A DNA stretch of 64,000 nucleotides, from assembly GCF_018687675.1 (NCBI RefSeq), contig NZ_CP061302.1, positions 1,190,192 to 1,254,191 on the forward strand, read 5' to 3'. Shown in pieces: positions 42,049 through 51,439 of this stretch (positions within the stretch are counted from its first letter, which is position 1; every line of letters begins with the position of its first letter). The notes beneath the pieces were generated by a model. That model had not been told where the DNA came from and did no database searches. It saw nothing but the letters and a program-made list of their open reading frames with translations. This DNA is from Polynucleobacter sp. MG-Unter2-18. GTDB lineage: Bacteria; Pseudomonadota; Gammaproteobacteria; Burkholderiales; Burkholderiaceae. A program made the position numbers and the translations under genes.

Positions 42049-42285
42049 TCACTTAAAGCGTGAGTACTCAGTCTGATTCTGATTGCGCTTATCTACCGAC
42101 TCTGTCCAACTTTTTTCATCCTTTGGCGTCCAACCCTTAGTCATGAAGCCGTTATCAGCTCCCATGTAAGGCGCAACGTCTGGACGCTTTGCAGCTTTAG
42201 CCGCAATCTCAGGAGGCTCGGAGCAAGCAGCCAACATGGTGCCTGCAACGAGACATAAACCAATTGTCTTCAGATTAAATCTCAT
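42049..42285 (-). CDS. Small lipoprotein in the FDH operon
   Basis: This is a 78-residue lipoprotein with the lipobox LAAC after a hydrophobic segment. Its ATG overlaps the stop of the FDH beta gene (ATGA) behind AGGAG, so it is translationally coupled. The mature part is short and polar (TKGWTPKDEKSW, RNQNQTEYSRFK). No family is recognised, but its position between the beta and gamma genes suggests a subunit or assembly factor of the periplasmic complex. A longer upstream start is unlikely. Confidence 0.75.
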   Translation of the reverse strand: MRFNLKTIGLCLVAGTMLAACSEPPEIAAKAAKRPDVAPYMGADNGFMTKGWTPKDEKSWTESVDKRNQNQTEYSRFK

Positions 42286-42941
42286 GATTTGGCTCCTGGG
42301 ATTTTGGCAGCAGGCGTTGGTTTTGGCGCTGGAGAATCCATTGGGCCGTAAGCAGTAGACCAACCAAAAATTTCTTTACTTGGATACTTACCATTTGCTT
42401 CGCGTACAGATACACGCTTGGCGTAAATAGAAGAGATCACTTCGCTATCACCACCAATTAATGCCTTGGTTGAGCACATCTCTGCGCACAAAGGTAATTT
42501 ACCTTCTGCCAAACGATTACGACCGTACTTCTCAAATTCAGCAACGCTTCCATTAGCTTCAGGACCGCCGCTGCAGAAGGTGCACTTGTCCATCTTGCTA
42601 CGGACACCAAAGGCGCCTGAACTCAAGAACTGTGGTGCACCGAATGGGCAGGCAAAGGAGCAGTAACCACAACCGATACAGATGTCTTTGTCATGCAAAA
42701 CAACACCTTCATCGGTACGGTAGAAACAGTCGACTGGGCAAACAGCCATACAAGGTGCGTCAGAGCAGTGCATACATGCTACTGAGATTGACTTTTCTTT
42801 ACCGATAATGCCGTCGTTTACCGTTACTACGCGACGGCGATTAACACCCCAAGGTACTTCGTTATCGTTCTTACAAGCGGTGACACAACCATTGCACTCA
42901 ATACAACGCTCTGTATCACAAATAAATTTCATTCTTGCCAT
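42282..42941 (-). CDS. fdh3B: Formate dehydrogenase beta subunit (four-cluster ferredoxin)
   Basis: This is a 219-residue electron-transfer subunit with four [4Fe-4S] motifs: CDTERCIECNGC, CMHCSDAPCMAVC, CIGCGYCSFACP and CTFCSGG with a later Cys (CAEMC). It lacks the C-terminal membrane helix of E. coli FdnH, which fits the FDH3-type beta subunit. It relays electrons from the catalytic alpha subunit to the cytochrome b gamma subunit. It begins 27 bases after the alpha subunit gene ends. Confidence 0.92.
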   Translation of the reverse strand: MARMKFICDTERCIECNGCVTACKNDNEVPWGVNRRRVVTVNDGIIGKEKSISVACMHCSDAPCMAVCPVDCFYRTDEGVVLHDKDICIGCGYCSFACPFGAPQFLSSGAFGVRSKMDKCTFCSGGPEANGSVAEFEKYGRNRLAEGKLPLCAEMCSTKALIGGDSEVISSIYAKRVSVREANGKYPSKEIFGWSTAYGPMDSPAPKPTPAAKIPGAKS

Positions 42942-42968
42942 TGTGTTCTCCTGACTTTATTTTTTAAC

Positions 42969-45953
42969 TTAGGCAAATTTTTCGATTTGGCACATGGTGG
43001 TTTTGGTCTCTTGCATCATTGTCACCTGGTCATACCCGTAAGTAGTTGCAGTGTTAACCGATTCACCGAGAATGATTGGCGCAGCACCTTCTGGATAGTA
43101 TTTGCGCAAGTCATTACCCTGCCACCAACCAGAGAAGTGGAACGGTACAAAAGCAGTTCCTTGATCTACGCGCTCAGTAACCATCGCACGAACTTTGATC
43201 TTGGCGCCTGTTGGTGATTTAACCCAGACATAGTCCCAGTTCTTAATACCGCGAGATTGTGCAGCTTTTGGATTAATCTCAACAAAGTTCTCTTGCTGCA
43301 ACTCTGCCAACCATGGATTAGAGCGAGTCTCCTCACCACCACCCTCATACTCAACCAAACGACCTGAGGTCAGGATGATTGGGAATTTCTCGTACAACTT
43401 ATCGCTCAAGTTTTTATCTTGCAGCGTTTTGTACAGAGTTGGCAAGCGCCAGAAATTCTTCTTATCCGCAGATGTTGGATATTTACGCATCATTGGCTCG
43501 TTAGTGCTATACAAAGCCTCGCGGTGGACTGGAATCGGATCAGGGAAGTTCCAAACTACAGCACGCGCTTTAGCGTTACCAAATGGATGGCAACCGTTTT
43601 TCATGACAACGCGCTGAATACCACCTGATAAGTCTGTCTTCCAGTTCTTACCTTCAGCAGCTTTTTGCTCATCTTCAGTTAACTGATTCCACCAACCGAG
43701 TTTCTTCACCAACACATGGTCAAACTCTGGATAACCCGTCTTGATGGCAGAGCCCTTAGAGTAAGAACCATCTTCAGCCAACAAAGTTTTGCCATCCTTC
43801 TCAACGCCAAAGTTCGCGCGGAAGTTACCACCACCCTCCATCACAGACTTACTTGTGTCATAGAGATTTGGTGAGCCTGGGTGCTTGATCGCTGCAGTAC
43901 CATAGCAGGGCCAAGGCAAGCAATAGTAATCACCAGTTGTGTCATAGCCTGAGACTGGATCTACACCACCTCTGGACTTCAGCGTCTTAGGATCAAAGGA
44001 TCCCGCCATTCTCATGTGCGCTTTAATACGCTCAGGGGTTTGACCGGTATAACCAATCGTCCAAACAGAGCGATTAATTTCTCTGAGGATGTCTTCAATC
44101 AGCGGCTCTTTCCATTGCTTACCAGCAAACTTGGAGCTTTGCATCTTGAAATTCTTGGAAAGCTCTTGACCAAAACCAAGACGATCAGCAAAGGCCTGCA
44201 TGATGACGTGGTCAGGTACAGATTCGAACAATGGATCGATAACTTTCTCGCGCCACTGAACTGAACGGTTCGATGCAGTTGCTGATCCACAAGTTTCAAA
44301 TTGGGTTGTAGCTGGCAAGAGGTATACATTACGGTTCTTGTTAACTGAGTTACCTTCTGCAGGAGGCATTGCCGCCATTGCAGCTACTGCTGTTGGGTAT
44401 GGATCAACTACAACGAGCAGATCTAATTTGTCCATCGCGCGCTTCATATCTAAGCCGCGAGTTTGAGAGTTTGCTGCATGACCCCAGAAGAACAAACCTT
44501 TAACGGCTGTTTGCTGGTCAATCATGTCATTCTTCTCTAGCACAGCATCAACCCAACGAGAAACGGTAGTACCTGATTTCTCCATCATGTCTGGTGCGTA
44601 GCGACCTTTAATCCACTCGTAGTCAACATCCCAAACAGTGGCGAAATGTTTCCATGAACCCGCTGCCAGACCATAGTAGCCAGGTAAAGAATCTGGGTTA
44701 GGACCTACGTCTGTAGCGCCTTGAACGTTACAGTGACCACGGAAAATATTTGTTCCGCCACCAGACTTACCAACGTTACCTAATGCCAACTGCAAAATAC
44801 AGGAGGCACGCACCATGGCATTACCGATGGTGTGCTGAGTTTGACCCATACACCAAACAACTGTACTTGGACGATTCTTTGCTAATGTCTCAGCCACTTT
44901 ATAAACTTCGGCCTCAGGAACACCACAAGCTTCTTCAACGTTCTTAGGAGACCACTTTTCCATCACTTCTTTGCGGATCTCATCCATGCCGTATACACGG
45001 TCGTTGATATATTTCTTATCTTCCCAGCCATTGTTGAAGATGTGATACAGAACGCCGAACAAGAACGGAATATCTGTACCTGAACGAATGCGAACATATT
45101 GATCGGACTTGGCAGCTGTTCTTGTGTAGCGTGGATCAACTACAACAACCTTACAGCCGTTTTCCTTTGCATTGAGCAAGCTCAACATCGATACTGGATG
45201 AGCCTCTGCTGCATTGGAGCCAATGTACATGGCAGCCTTGGAGTTCATCATGTCGTTGTAGCTATTGGTCATTGCACCATAGCCCCAGGTGTTTGCAACA
45301 CCGGCAACTGTGGTTGAGTGACAAATACGTGCTTGGTGGTCTGTATTGTTCGTTCCAAAGAAGGAAACCCACTTACGCAACAAATAGGCTTGCTCATTGC
45401 TGTGCTTGGAAGAGCCGATAAAGAAAAGTGAATCAGGACTGTATTTTGTGCGGAGATCTTTCATCTGCGCAGTGATTTCAGTTAAAGCCTGATCCCAAGA
45501 AATCTTTTGGTATTTGCCATCAACGAGCTTCATTGGGTAACGGAGACGGAATTCACCGTGACCATGCTCACGTAGTGAGGCACCCTTGGCGCAGTAAGCA
45601 CCCATATTGATTGGGGAATCAAAATTGGAATCTTGGCGAACCCAAACGCCGTTCTCAACAGTAGCGTCAGTTGAGCAACCTACTGAGCAGTGGGAACAAA
45701 CTGTTCTCTTCACTTCAATCTTGCCCTTGCCATCTAACATCGCTCTATTTGGCTCAGCAACCGCTTTTTGAACAAAGCTGAGTTGGCTAGCTGCAATACC
45801 TGCACCTACACCAACGCCAGAGCGTTTCAAAAAGGTTCGACGATCCATGGTTGGCACCGCAGACTGAAGTCCGCGAGAAAGGCTACCAATGAGGCGAGAC
45901 GCAGGCGTAGCGCGGCTGCTTTGTGATGTAGTGGATTTGCGAGTCAGACTCAT
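42969..45953 (-). CDS. fdhA: Formate dehydrogenase catalytic alpha subunit, Cys form
   Basis: This is a 994-residue molybdenum- or tungsten-bis-MGD oxidoreductase that oxidises formate to CO2. A twin-arginine signal (RRTFLKRSG near residue 38) directs folded export. The N-terminal [4Fe-4S] cluster uses Cys86, Cys89, Cys93 and Cys121. The active-site metal ligand is Cys211 in ARICHSTTVAG, where E. coli enzymes have selenocysteine, so no SECIS element is needed. The C-terminal MGD domain is complete. It follows the small Tat-signal gene by 61 bases and precedes the beta gene by 27. Confidence 0.95.
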   Translation of the reverse strand: MSLTRKSTTSQSSRATPASRLIGSLSRGLQSAVPTMDRRTFLKRSGVGVGAGIAASQLSFVQKAVAEPNRAMLDGKGKIEVKRTVCSHCSVGCSTDATVENGVWVRQDSNFDSPINMGAYCAKGASLREHGHGEFRLRYPMKLVDGKYQKISWDQALTEITAQMKDLRTKYSPDSLFFIGSSKHSNEQAYLLRKWVSFFGTNNTDHQARICHSTTVAGVANTWGYGAMTNSYNDMMNSKAAMYIGSNAAEAHPVSMLSLLNAKENGCKVVVVDPRYTRTAAKSDQYVRIRSGTDIPFLFGVLYHIFNNGWEDKKYINDRVYGMDEIRKEVMEKWSPKNVEEACGVPEAEVYKVAETLAKNRPSTVVWCMGQTQHTIGNAMVRASCILQLALGNVGKSGGGTNIFRGHCNVQGATDVGPNPDSLPGYYGLAAGSWKHFATVWDVDYEWIKGRYAPDMMEKSGTTVSRWVDAVLEKNDMIDQQTAVKGLFFWGHAANSQTRGLDMKRAMDKLDLLVVVDPYPTAVAAMAAMPPAEGNSVNKNRNVYLLPATTQFETCGSATASNRSVQWREKVIDPLFESVPDHVIMQAFADRLGFGQELSKNFKMQSSKFAGKQWKEPLIEDILREINRSVWTIGYTGQTPERIKAHMRMAGSFDPKTLKSRGGVDPVSGYDTTGDYYCLPWPCYGTAAIKHPGSPNLYDTSKSVMEGGGNFRANFGVEKDGKTLLAEDGSYSKGSAIKTGYPEFDHVLVKKLGWWNQLTEDEQKAAEGKNWKTDLSGGIQRVVMKNGCHPFGNAKARAVVWNFPDPIPVHREALYSTNEPMMRKYPTSADKKNFWRLPTLYKTLQDKNLSDKLYEKFPIILTSGRLVEYEGGGEETRSNPWLAELQQENFVEINPKAAQSRGIKNWDYVWVKSPTGAKIKVRAMVTERVDQGTAFVPFHFSGWWQGNDLRKYYPEGAAPIILGESVNTATTYGYDQVTMMQETKTTMCQIEKFA

Positions 45954-46014
45954 ATCTTGTCCCTGAGTAATATTTTTAATTAACTATTTAGAATTGACTA
46001 AATCAACAAATGGT

Positions 46015-46236
46015 TTAAAGCATGGTGGTTTCGTAATACTTACGAATGTGCGCTGTAAGTTGATAGCCATCATCTTTACCCTGCACTGTGCTGCCAATTT
46101 CTTGAATCACTGCTTTGCCAATCGGCGTTTGTGAGGCTATGGCTACGGCACCAACAGTGGCACCCGCCCCGATGAAGAACTTCCTACGGGAAGGCTTGTT
46201 TTCTTCGTTTGCTACGGATGTAGATTTGGCGCTCAT
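46015..46236 (-). CDS. Small FDH-associated Tat-signal protein
   Basis: This is a 73-residue protein with a twin-arginine motif (PSRRKFFIGAG at about residues 15-25) followed by a hydrophobic stretch and a short mature part (GKDDGYQLTAHIRKYYETT). It corresponds to the small 'formate dehydrogenase region TAT target' family found next to FDH genes. Its role is unproved; it may be a small subunit exported with the alpha subunit. It is the first gene of the structural unit, downstream of a strong hairpin. Confidence 0.82.
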   Translation of the reverse strand: MSAKSTSVANEENKPSRRKFFIGAGATVGAVAIASQTPIGKAVIQEIGSTVQGKDDGYQLTAHIRKYYETTML

Positions 46237-46323
46237 CTGATGCTCCTATTTAGTTCTTATTTGATATTCGTCAAGTGTAATTGGTAATTGCATTTTTGAC
46301 ATATTAGCGACATAAAATTTATA

Positions 46324-46355
46324 AAAAAGAGGGGTAAACACTAACCCCACTTTTT
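46324..46355 (-). terminator. Strong hairpin terminator between torD-like and FDH structural genes
   Basis: A 12-bp stem with one mismatch (AAAAAG-A-GGGGT / ACCCC-A-CTTTTT) with an eight-base loop lies in the 133-base gap. T-runs on both strands make it bidirectional. It implies that the accessory genes and FDH structural genes have separate transcripts. Confidence 0.8.
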
Positions 46356-46369
46356 GATGCAATGCAACA

Positions 46370-47014
46370 TTAAATCATGTCAAAACCTTGGCCCTCAATA
46401 GCGAGGAACTCTCTGGCCAGGGAGGCTACAGAGTGATACAGACGCATCTCGGGAACGTTATCGATTGCATCGAATAAATCGTCATGCCATGGTCGAATAT
46501 GGTCATTAAAAAAGACCCTTTGATTTGTAAGGTTGGAGATCTCTACGTCATCACCTGCAATTAGATAGCGCATCACTTCGCAGAGTGCAGAGATATGATC
46601 CTCAGTCTCAGAGATCTCCTCGGCAGATTCCAAGCCAAAAGCATGTAAAGCGCGGCGGATTTCTACCAACGGCCTCTCGTTTAAATAACCGGCCATATAA
46701 AAAGAACCATTCAGAATAATGATGGGCCGTCCAACGCTGATGAAATTCTGATCAAACTCATCCTGCCAGGCTTTCGCGGGGTTAGCTTTAGCCACTTCAA
46801 CCAAATTCTGCCAAACCCTGGCTAAAGGGGCGTCTTCAGACTGAGCCTCCTGCCCCTCTGGAATGGAAGACACGATTTGATCCAACAACTCTTGATCGGG
46901 CGCCTCATGAAAGAGTCTTGCAATCAAGCCGTACAAATCCGCTCTAGCCAAATCTTCCGGCAAGCCCACATCACCCACTTCGGTTACGGAGCTTTCTTTT
47001 ATCTGTTCACTCAT
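46370..47014 (-). CDS. TorD-family FDH chaperone
   Basis: This is a 214-residue all-helical protein of the TorD/DmsD type, which binds twin-arginine signals and assists cofactor insertion into molybdoenzymes. It has the family pattern ADLYGLIARLFHEAPDQELLDQI near residue 27, and a C-terminal region with FFNDHIRPWHDDLFDAI. Its ATG overlaps the stop of the polyferredoxin gene (ATGA); the in-frame upstream start is not supported. It most likely serves the adjacent FDH alpha subunit. Confidence 0.88.
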   Translation of the reverse strand: MSEQIKESSVTEVGDVGLPEDLARADLYGLIARLFHEAPDQELLDQIVSSIPEGQEAQSEDAPLARVWQNLVEVAKANPAKAWQDEFDQNFISVGRPIIILNGSFYMAGYLNERPLVEIRRALHAFGLESAEEISETEDHISALCEVMRYLIAGDDVEISNLTNQRVFFNDHIRPWHDDLFDAIDNVPEMRLYHSVASLAREFLAIEGQGFDMI

Positions 47015-49101
47015 GTTTCTTTTTTCACCATATCGACAACACGACAATCACTACACATTTTGAGTCTTTCTAAAGCCTCTCCAGCAAAGGCACTGTGAGC
47101 GCCCAGCTTCATCAGCATCAAATCAACCATTTTTGCTGTACCAAATACTTTTCCACAGCCGATGCAATGAAAAGGCTTGGTCTCGTTGAGTTCTACCTTT
47201 TGCTTGCGCTGTTCCACCGTCTGCAAACGAGGGGTCAAAGCCAAAGCCTGCTCAGGGCAAGTTTGAACACAAATGCCGCATTGGACGCACTGCTTTTCAA
47301 TAAAGGAAAGTTTGGGCTCGTCTAAGTTATCAAGCAAAGCGCCTTCAGGACAGCTACCTACACAGGACATGCATAGCGTGCAAGCATCCTGGTTAATTTT
47401 TAAACCACCCAAGAAAGACGACTTGGGCAAAACTGCTCCCTCTATTGGTAACGGTACTTTTGCTTGCTTTTGCAAATGCTCCAAGACCGTTTCAATTGTT
47501 TCTCGCTTTTGATTGTATAAACCAAAGCTAGCGGGAGAACAGATAGCCGATAAAGCGCCACGCTGGCGAAGCTTGCTCATTACCTGCGAAGCTGGCTGAA
47601 GATCGGAGGTGGATTCCAGCTGTATTTGCGACAATCTGGCATCAAATCCGTAAGCAGCCAAAATGGCGTTACCCAACTCAATTTGAGTTTCTAGGGCAGC
47701 GCGATAGCTCGGGTCTTCATCGCCCGTTAGCAACAACACTACTTCACCAAAACCATAGCTGAGCGCACCGAGCCATAAATCCAAACCAGTAGAAGCTATA
47801 TGCTCAATCCCGTAGGGCAACACATAGGATGGCAAGCTTTCAAATTGTTTTGGTCTGAGATGCGCAGCTCGTCCGAGAGAATCTAAGACCTGAGTTCCCG
47901 CCTTGAGTGTATGGAGTAACAGAGTTGGAGCAGAAGATTTCTTAGCTTTAGCACTCTCGACAGTAAATACCGTAGCCAGCGTTTTAATTTCTTTACCCTG
48001 ATGCGGCACACTGGGATAGTTGTAGCGCATTGCACCGGATGGACAAACTGTCGAGCAAGCACCGCAACCCATACAAAGATTCGGATTGACATCAACTGTA
48101 CCTTGTCCGTTCTTGAACAAAGAAGAAATAGCGCCGGTGGAGCAGACATCGATACAGGCATTGCACCCTACTTTGCCGTTGCGACCATGGGCGCAAACTT
48201 TCTCGTTATAAACAAAGTATTTAGGCTTCTCAAACTCACCAATTAATCCGAGCAATTGATTTGCCACCAGAGATTGCTCAAATGGATCCTGGCCTGGGGC
48301 AAAGTAGCCTTGCGGAGTTTGACTCATACGCAGCTGAGGGTTAGCGCGCAGATCCATAATTAAGTCAAATTCAGAGCTACGCTGACGCTCAACGCGATCA
48401 AAATTAATTGCCCCAATACCAGCACAGGCTGTGATGCAATCACGGTGAGACTTACATTTGTTTAGGTCAATTTGGAAAGAGTCATCAATCGCACCTTCTG
48501 GGCAGACTTCAACACAAGCGCCACAGCGAGTACACATCTCTGGATCAATGGGGTTTTGTAAATTCCAGTCGACCGTAAAGTGACCAAGATAACCATCTAA
48601 CTTAGTCACCTCACCCGTATAGGTCGGGAAATTTCTGGCGATCGGCAATGCTCCTGGCTCGGTACATAGCACTGAGACATCAAGAGAGTCGCTCAATTTT
48701 TCAGCCCAAGGTAAAGCTTGATCTCCGGGCCCAACAATGAGTAAACGCCCCTGACTTTCGTAATTCACTACTGGTACGGGCTCGGCTTGTGGCATATCCG
48801 CCAAGGCAAGTAAAGCCGCAATCTTGGGTCCAGAATGTTTAGCCTCTTGAGTCCATCCAGCAACCTCACGAATATTGACAAACCGCAAAGGCGCTATCAA
48901 TGGCTTCTCGGATTGTTCTGCCAGCTCGTTAAATAACGCGCCCTCTTGAGTACAAGCGATCACGAGTGAGTCATTGCCATTCATTGCCTGAATAGCGATG
49001 CCCACTTCTTGCCTGCACAAAGAGGTATGAATCGGTACGCCCAGTGCCTTTGCATCTAGAGGCATGGTTCCGTTGCAATTACAGACTAATTTTTGACTCA
49101 T
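47011..49101 (-). CDS. Large 4Fe-4S polyferredoxin in the FDH cluster
   Basis: This is a 696-residue protein with many cysteine clusters: CTRCGACVEVCP (about 190), CKSHRDCITAC, CNACIDVC with an extra CAHGRNGKVGC, CMGCGACSTVCP, CTLCMSCVGSCP and CVQCGICVQTCP, and a C-terminal CIGCGKVF. That predicts six or so [4Fe-4S] centres. An N-terminal domain (residues 1-180) is Rossmann-like with a GPGDQALPWAEKL segment. No signal peptide is seen, so it is cytoplasmic or membrane-associated. Its function is not established in the family that I know; it may supply electrons or mediate maturation of formate dehydrogenase. Confidence 0.85.
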   Translation of the reverse strand: MSQKLVCNCNGTMPLDAKALGVPIHTSLCRQEVGIAIQAMNGNDSLVIACTQEGALFNELAEQSEKPLIAPLRFVNIREVAGWTQEAKHSGPKIAALLALADMPQAEPVPVVNYESQGRLLIVGPGDQALPWAEKLSDSLDVSVLCTEPGALPIARNFPTYTGEVTKLDGYLGHFTVDWNLQNPIDPEMCTRCGACVEVCPEGAIDDSFQIDLNKCKSHRDCITACAGIGAINFDRVERQRSSEFDLIMDLRANPQLRMSQTPQGYFAPGQDPFEQSLVANQLLGLIGEFEKPKYFVYNEKVCAHGRNGKVGCNACIDVCSTGAISSLFKNGQGTVDVNPNLCMGCGACSTVCPSGAMRYNYPSVPHQGKEIKTLATVFTVESAKAKKSSAPTLLLHTLKAGTQVLDSLGRAAHLRPKQFESLPSYVLPYGIEHIASTGLDLWLGALSYGFGEVVLLLTGDEDPSYRAALETQIELGNAILAAYGFDARLSQIQLESTSDLQPASQVMSKLRQRGALSAICSPASFGLYNQKRETIETVLEHLQKQAKVPLPIEGAVLPKSSFLGGLKINQDACTLCMSCVGSCPEGALLDNLDEPKLSFIEKQCVQCGICVQTCPEQALALTPRLQTVEQRKQKVELNETKPFHCIGCGKVFGTAKMVDLMLMKLGAHSAFAGEALERLKMCSDCRVVDMVKKET

Positions 49102-49111
49102 GGATTTCTTC

Positions 49112-49675
49112 TTAACTGGTTTTTTTATCCACGGATAAGGGGGCTTGATTTCCCACTTCCTGAATAGATGTTGGTGTGGATGTTAAATCAGTCCGGTCGG
49201 GAGCGGGCAAAGTTGGATCTTTAGATTCCGGATTATCGATACTGACAACGCTAGCAGTCTCAGGCTCACCATCATCATCCTTACGGAAAATGTTCAGCAT
49301 GTCGGACTGAACCATACGCTTGAGCATCTCCAAAGGAATCGGGTCTGGCTTTGAATAATCATCGATATAAATATCCAAACCGTCCATGATGTTGAAGTGC
49401 GGGTCTGAAAACATCTTCTTCATTGCCGCTTGCTGAACTACCGGATCAACTCCAGGCTGCATAAAGGCTGAGAAATCTGGTGCAAAGCGATCCATCTTCT
49501 CAACATCATCTAAGGAAACAGGTGGCAGAGCATCTTCGATCTCGGTTGATTGCTGTTTAGCCTCAGAGCTGACAGCTAATTTTTGCTCAGCGAGCTCGCC
49601 TGATTTTTTCTCAGGCTCAATATCCTCACCTAACTTACGACGCGACCATCGACTTAAAAAACCATCAGCCATCAA
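49112..49675 (-). CDS. DUF3306 family protein
   Basis: This is a 187-residue hydrophilic protein with the DUF3306 opening MADGFLSRWSRRKLGE, then an acidic linker, the conserved segment DRFAPDFSAFMQPGVDPVVQQAAMKKMFSDPHFNIMDGLDIYIDDYS at about 63-108, and a low-complexity tail. The family is known almost only from FDH clusters beside DUF3305. The function is unknown; electron transfer or assembly are guesses. Its gene overlaps the DUF3305 gene by four bases. Confidence 0.82.
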   Translation of the reverse strand: MMADGFLSRWSRRKLGEDIEPEKKSGELAEQKLAVSSEAKQQSTEIEDALPPVSLDDVEKMDRFAPDFSAFMQPGVDPVVQQAAMKKMFSDPHFNIMDGLDIYIDDYSKPDPIPLEMLKRMVQSDMLNIFRKDDDGEPETASVVSIDNPESKDPTLPAPDRTDLTSTPTSIQEVGNQAPLSVDKKTS

Positions 49676-50211
49676 TCCTCCGCTGGGCGGTTTGCACCCT
49701 TGAATGATTCAGGACGATGACGTTTTTTTGGTTCAGGACGGTAGTGTTCATTGACATACTCTTGCAACCAAGAAGCATGCTCTGTAGACAACAGTACGCT
49801 ATCAACCGACTCGCCACCATCTAATAGACGCCCTGCTTCGTTGTAGCTTACGCTGATCCGATGAGGAATGGCAAACGTAGGCTCTGATTTAGCCAAGTCA
49901 ATAGACTTTGCGTCTATGTATCTCTCAACATCCTCCTCTAGACGCCACATCACAAACCAAGCGGGAAGGGTTGCTGATAAGTTGAGGTAATAGCCTTCAG
50001 CCTCATCTGGGAAAAGATTCAAGTCGAATCCAGTAAACAACCACGACTCACTCTGCTCATCGCGCCCGATGAACTGTCCAGAGATCTTATTACCTGCTAT
50101 CGATGTGCTGTTAAATTGCCCAAAATCTGGCAATACCTCGTGCGGCGCCCACCGATAGGTAATCCACGGGTTATCAATAAACTGCTTACGCATGATCACA
50201 GCAAAACGCAT
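49672..50211 (-). CDS. DUF3305 family protein
   Basis: This is a 179-residue protein whose conserved part is PWITYRWAPHEVLPDF near the N-terminus and the later YYLNLSATLPAWFVMWRLEED near residue 93, both characteristic of DUF3305. There is no signal peptide or metal motif. It is always seen with DUF3306, polyferredoxin and TorD-like genes near FDH in this lineage. The function is unknown. It starts six bases after mrp ends. Confidence 0.82.
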   Translation of the reverse strand: MRFAVIMRKQFIDNPWITYRWAPHEVLPDFGQFNSTSIAGNKISGQFIGRDEQSESWLFTGFDLNLFPDEAEGYYLNLSATLPAWFVMWRLEEDVERYIDAKSIDLAKSEPTFAIPHRISVSYNEAGRLLDGGESVDSVLLSTEHASWLQEYVNEHYRPEPKKRHRPESFKGANRPAED

Positions 50212-50217
50212 AAGGCC

Positions 50218-51306
50218 TTAGGTGTTCTGAACCACAATGTTTGGAAATTTATTACTCATATCTTTAGATAGTGCTGCTACTTTGATGGCAACTCGTCTTG
50301 CAATCGTTTTATAAATTTCACTAATAGCGCCATCGGGATCTGCCACTACGGTTGGACGACCCGCATCTGCCTGCTCGCGTATTGATAAGTTCAGAGGCAA
50401 TGAACCCAAAAAGTCTGCGCCATATTCTTGGCACATCTTTTGGCCACCGCCAGTACCGAACACATGCTCTTCATGACCGCAACTTGGACAAATATACGTA
50501 CTCATATTTTCGATGATGCCCACAATGGGTACGCCAACCTTGTCAAACATCTTTAGACCTTTACGCGCATCTAGCAAAGCAATGTCTTGAGGCGTAGTCA
50601 CAATTACCGCACCTGTAACAGGCACCTTTTGAGCAAGTGTTAATTGAATATCGCCGGTACCAGGGGGCATATCCACAATTAAATAGTCGAGATCACGCCA
50701 ACGGGTTTGACGCAGCAGTTGTTCTAAGGCCGAGGTCACCATGGGGCCACGCCAAACCATAGGAGCATCGTTATCAATCAAAAAACCAATCGAACTGGCT
50801 TGGAGGCCGTGTCCTACCATGGGCTCCATGGTGTTCTCTTCAATGGATTCTGGTCTGCCGGTAATACCCAACATCATTGGCTGGCTCGGTCCGTAGATAT
50901 CTGCATCCAACATACCGACTTGCGCACCTTCAGCGGCTAGAGCTAAAGCAAGATTAACGGCGGTAGTTGACTTGCCAACCCCACCCTTACCGCTAGCTAC
51001 AGCAATAATATTTTTTACATTAGGCAATAGTTTGACGCCCCGCTGAACAGAATGCGCAACGATTTGACTACTTACATTCACGCTGACATTCTTAACATCA
51101 GGTAATTCACGGAGAACGGCAATCACCGATTTGCGAATAGCATCAAATTGACTTTTTGCTGGATAGCCTAAAACAATATCCAAACTAATATCACCGCCAT
51201 CAACGCGTAAATTTTTAACGCTCTTAGATGTTACAAAATCAATTTGGGTATTTGGGTCAATCAGACCCTTTAGTGCTGCTTGCACAGTCTCTACAGTAAG
51301 CGACAA
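50218..51306 (-). CDS. apbC: Mrp/ApbC iron-sulfur cluster carrier P-loop ATPase
   Basis: This is a 362-residue protein with an N-terminal MIP18-like domain (residues 3-80) followed by a deviant Walker A VASGKGGVGKST near residue 104, GMLDADIYGPSQ near 132, DMPPGTGDIQLT near 205, and a CxxC (YICPSCGH) near residue 271 that binds the transferred [4Fe-4S] cluster. It loads clusters onto apoproteins. The start is a TTG with an AGGAG six bases upstream. Being first in this operon suggests cluster supply for the polyferredoxin and FDH. Confidence 0.92.
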   Translation of the reverse strand: MSLTVETVQAALKGLIDPNTQIDFVTSKSVKNLRVDGGDISLDIVLGYPAKSQFDAIRKSVIAVLRELPDVKNVSVNVSSQIVAHSVQRGVKLLPNVKNIIAVASGKGGVGKSTTAVNLALALAAEGAQVGMLDADIYGPSQPMMLGITGRPESIEENTMEPMVGHGLQASSIGFLIDNDAPMVWRGPMVTSALEQLLRQTRWRDLDYLIVDMPPGTGDIQLTLAQKVPVTGAVIVTTPQDIALLDARKGLKMFDKVGVPIVGIIENMSTYICPSCGHEEHVFGTGGGQKMCQEYGADFLGSLPLNLSIREQADAGRPTVVADPDGAISEIYKTIARRVAIKVAALSKDMSNKFPNIVVQNT

Positions 51307-51439
51307 AACTTTCTCCTATTTAGAAGGGCGGGCTTTTTAAAAGCCGGCTCTACCTCTTTTATTAAGCCTGATGATGAAAAATCAAATAGTGCGTAGGTTA
51401 ACCGCACATGCAAAAAATTGCTAAAGCCGAAATTAAGGG

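Noticed and set aside
42286..42363. Long N-terminus of the FDH-operon lipoprotein
   Set aside because: It would overlap the FDH beta gene by 82 bases; the ATGA overlap start with AGGAG gives a clean lipoprotein signal.
42969..45953. Selenocysteine-containing FDH
   Set aside because: The active-site codon is for Cys (Cys211), and there is no in-frame TGA.
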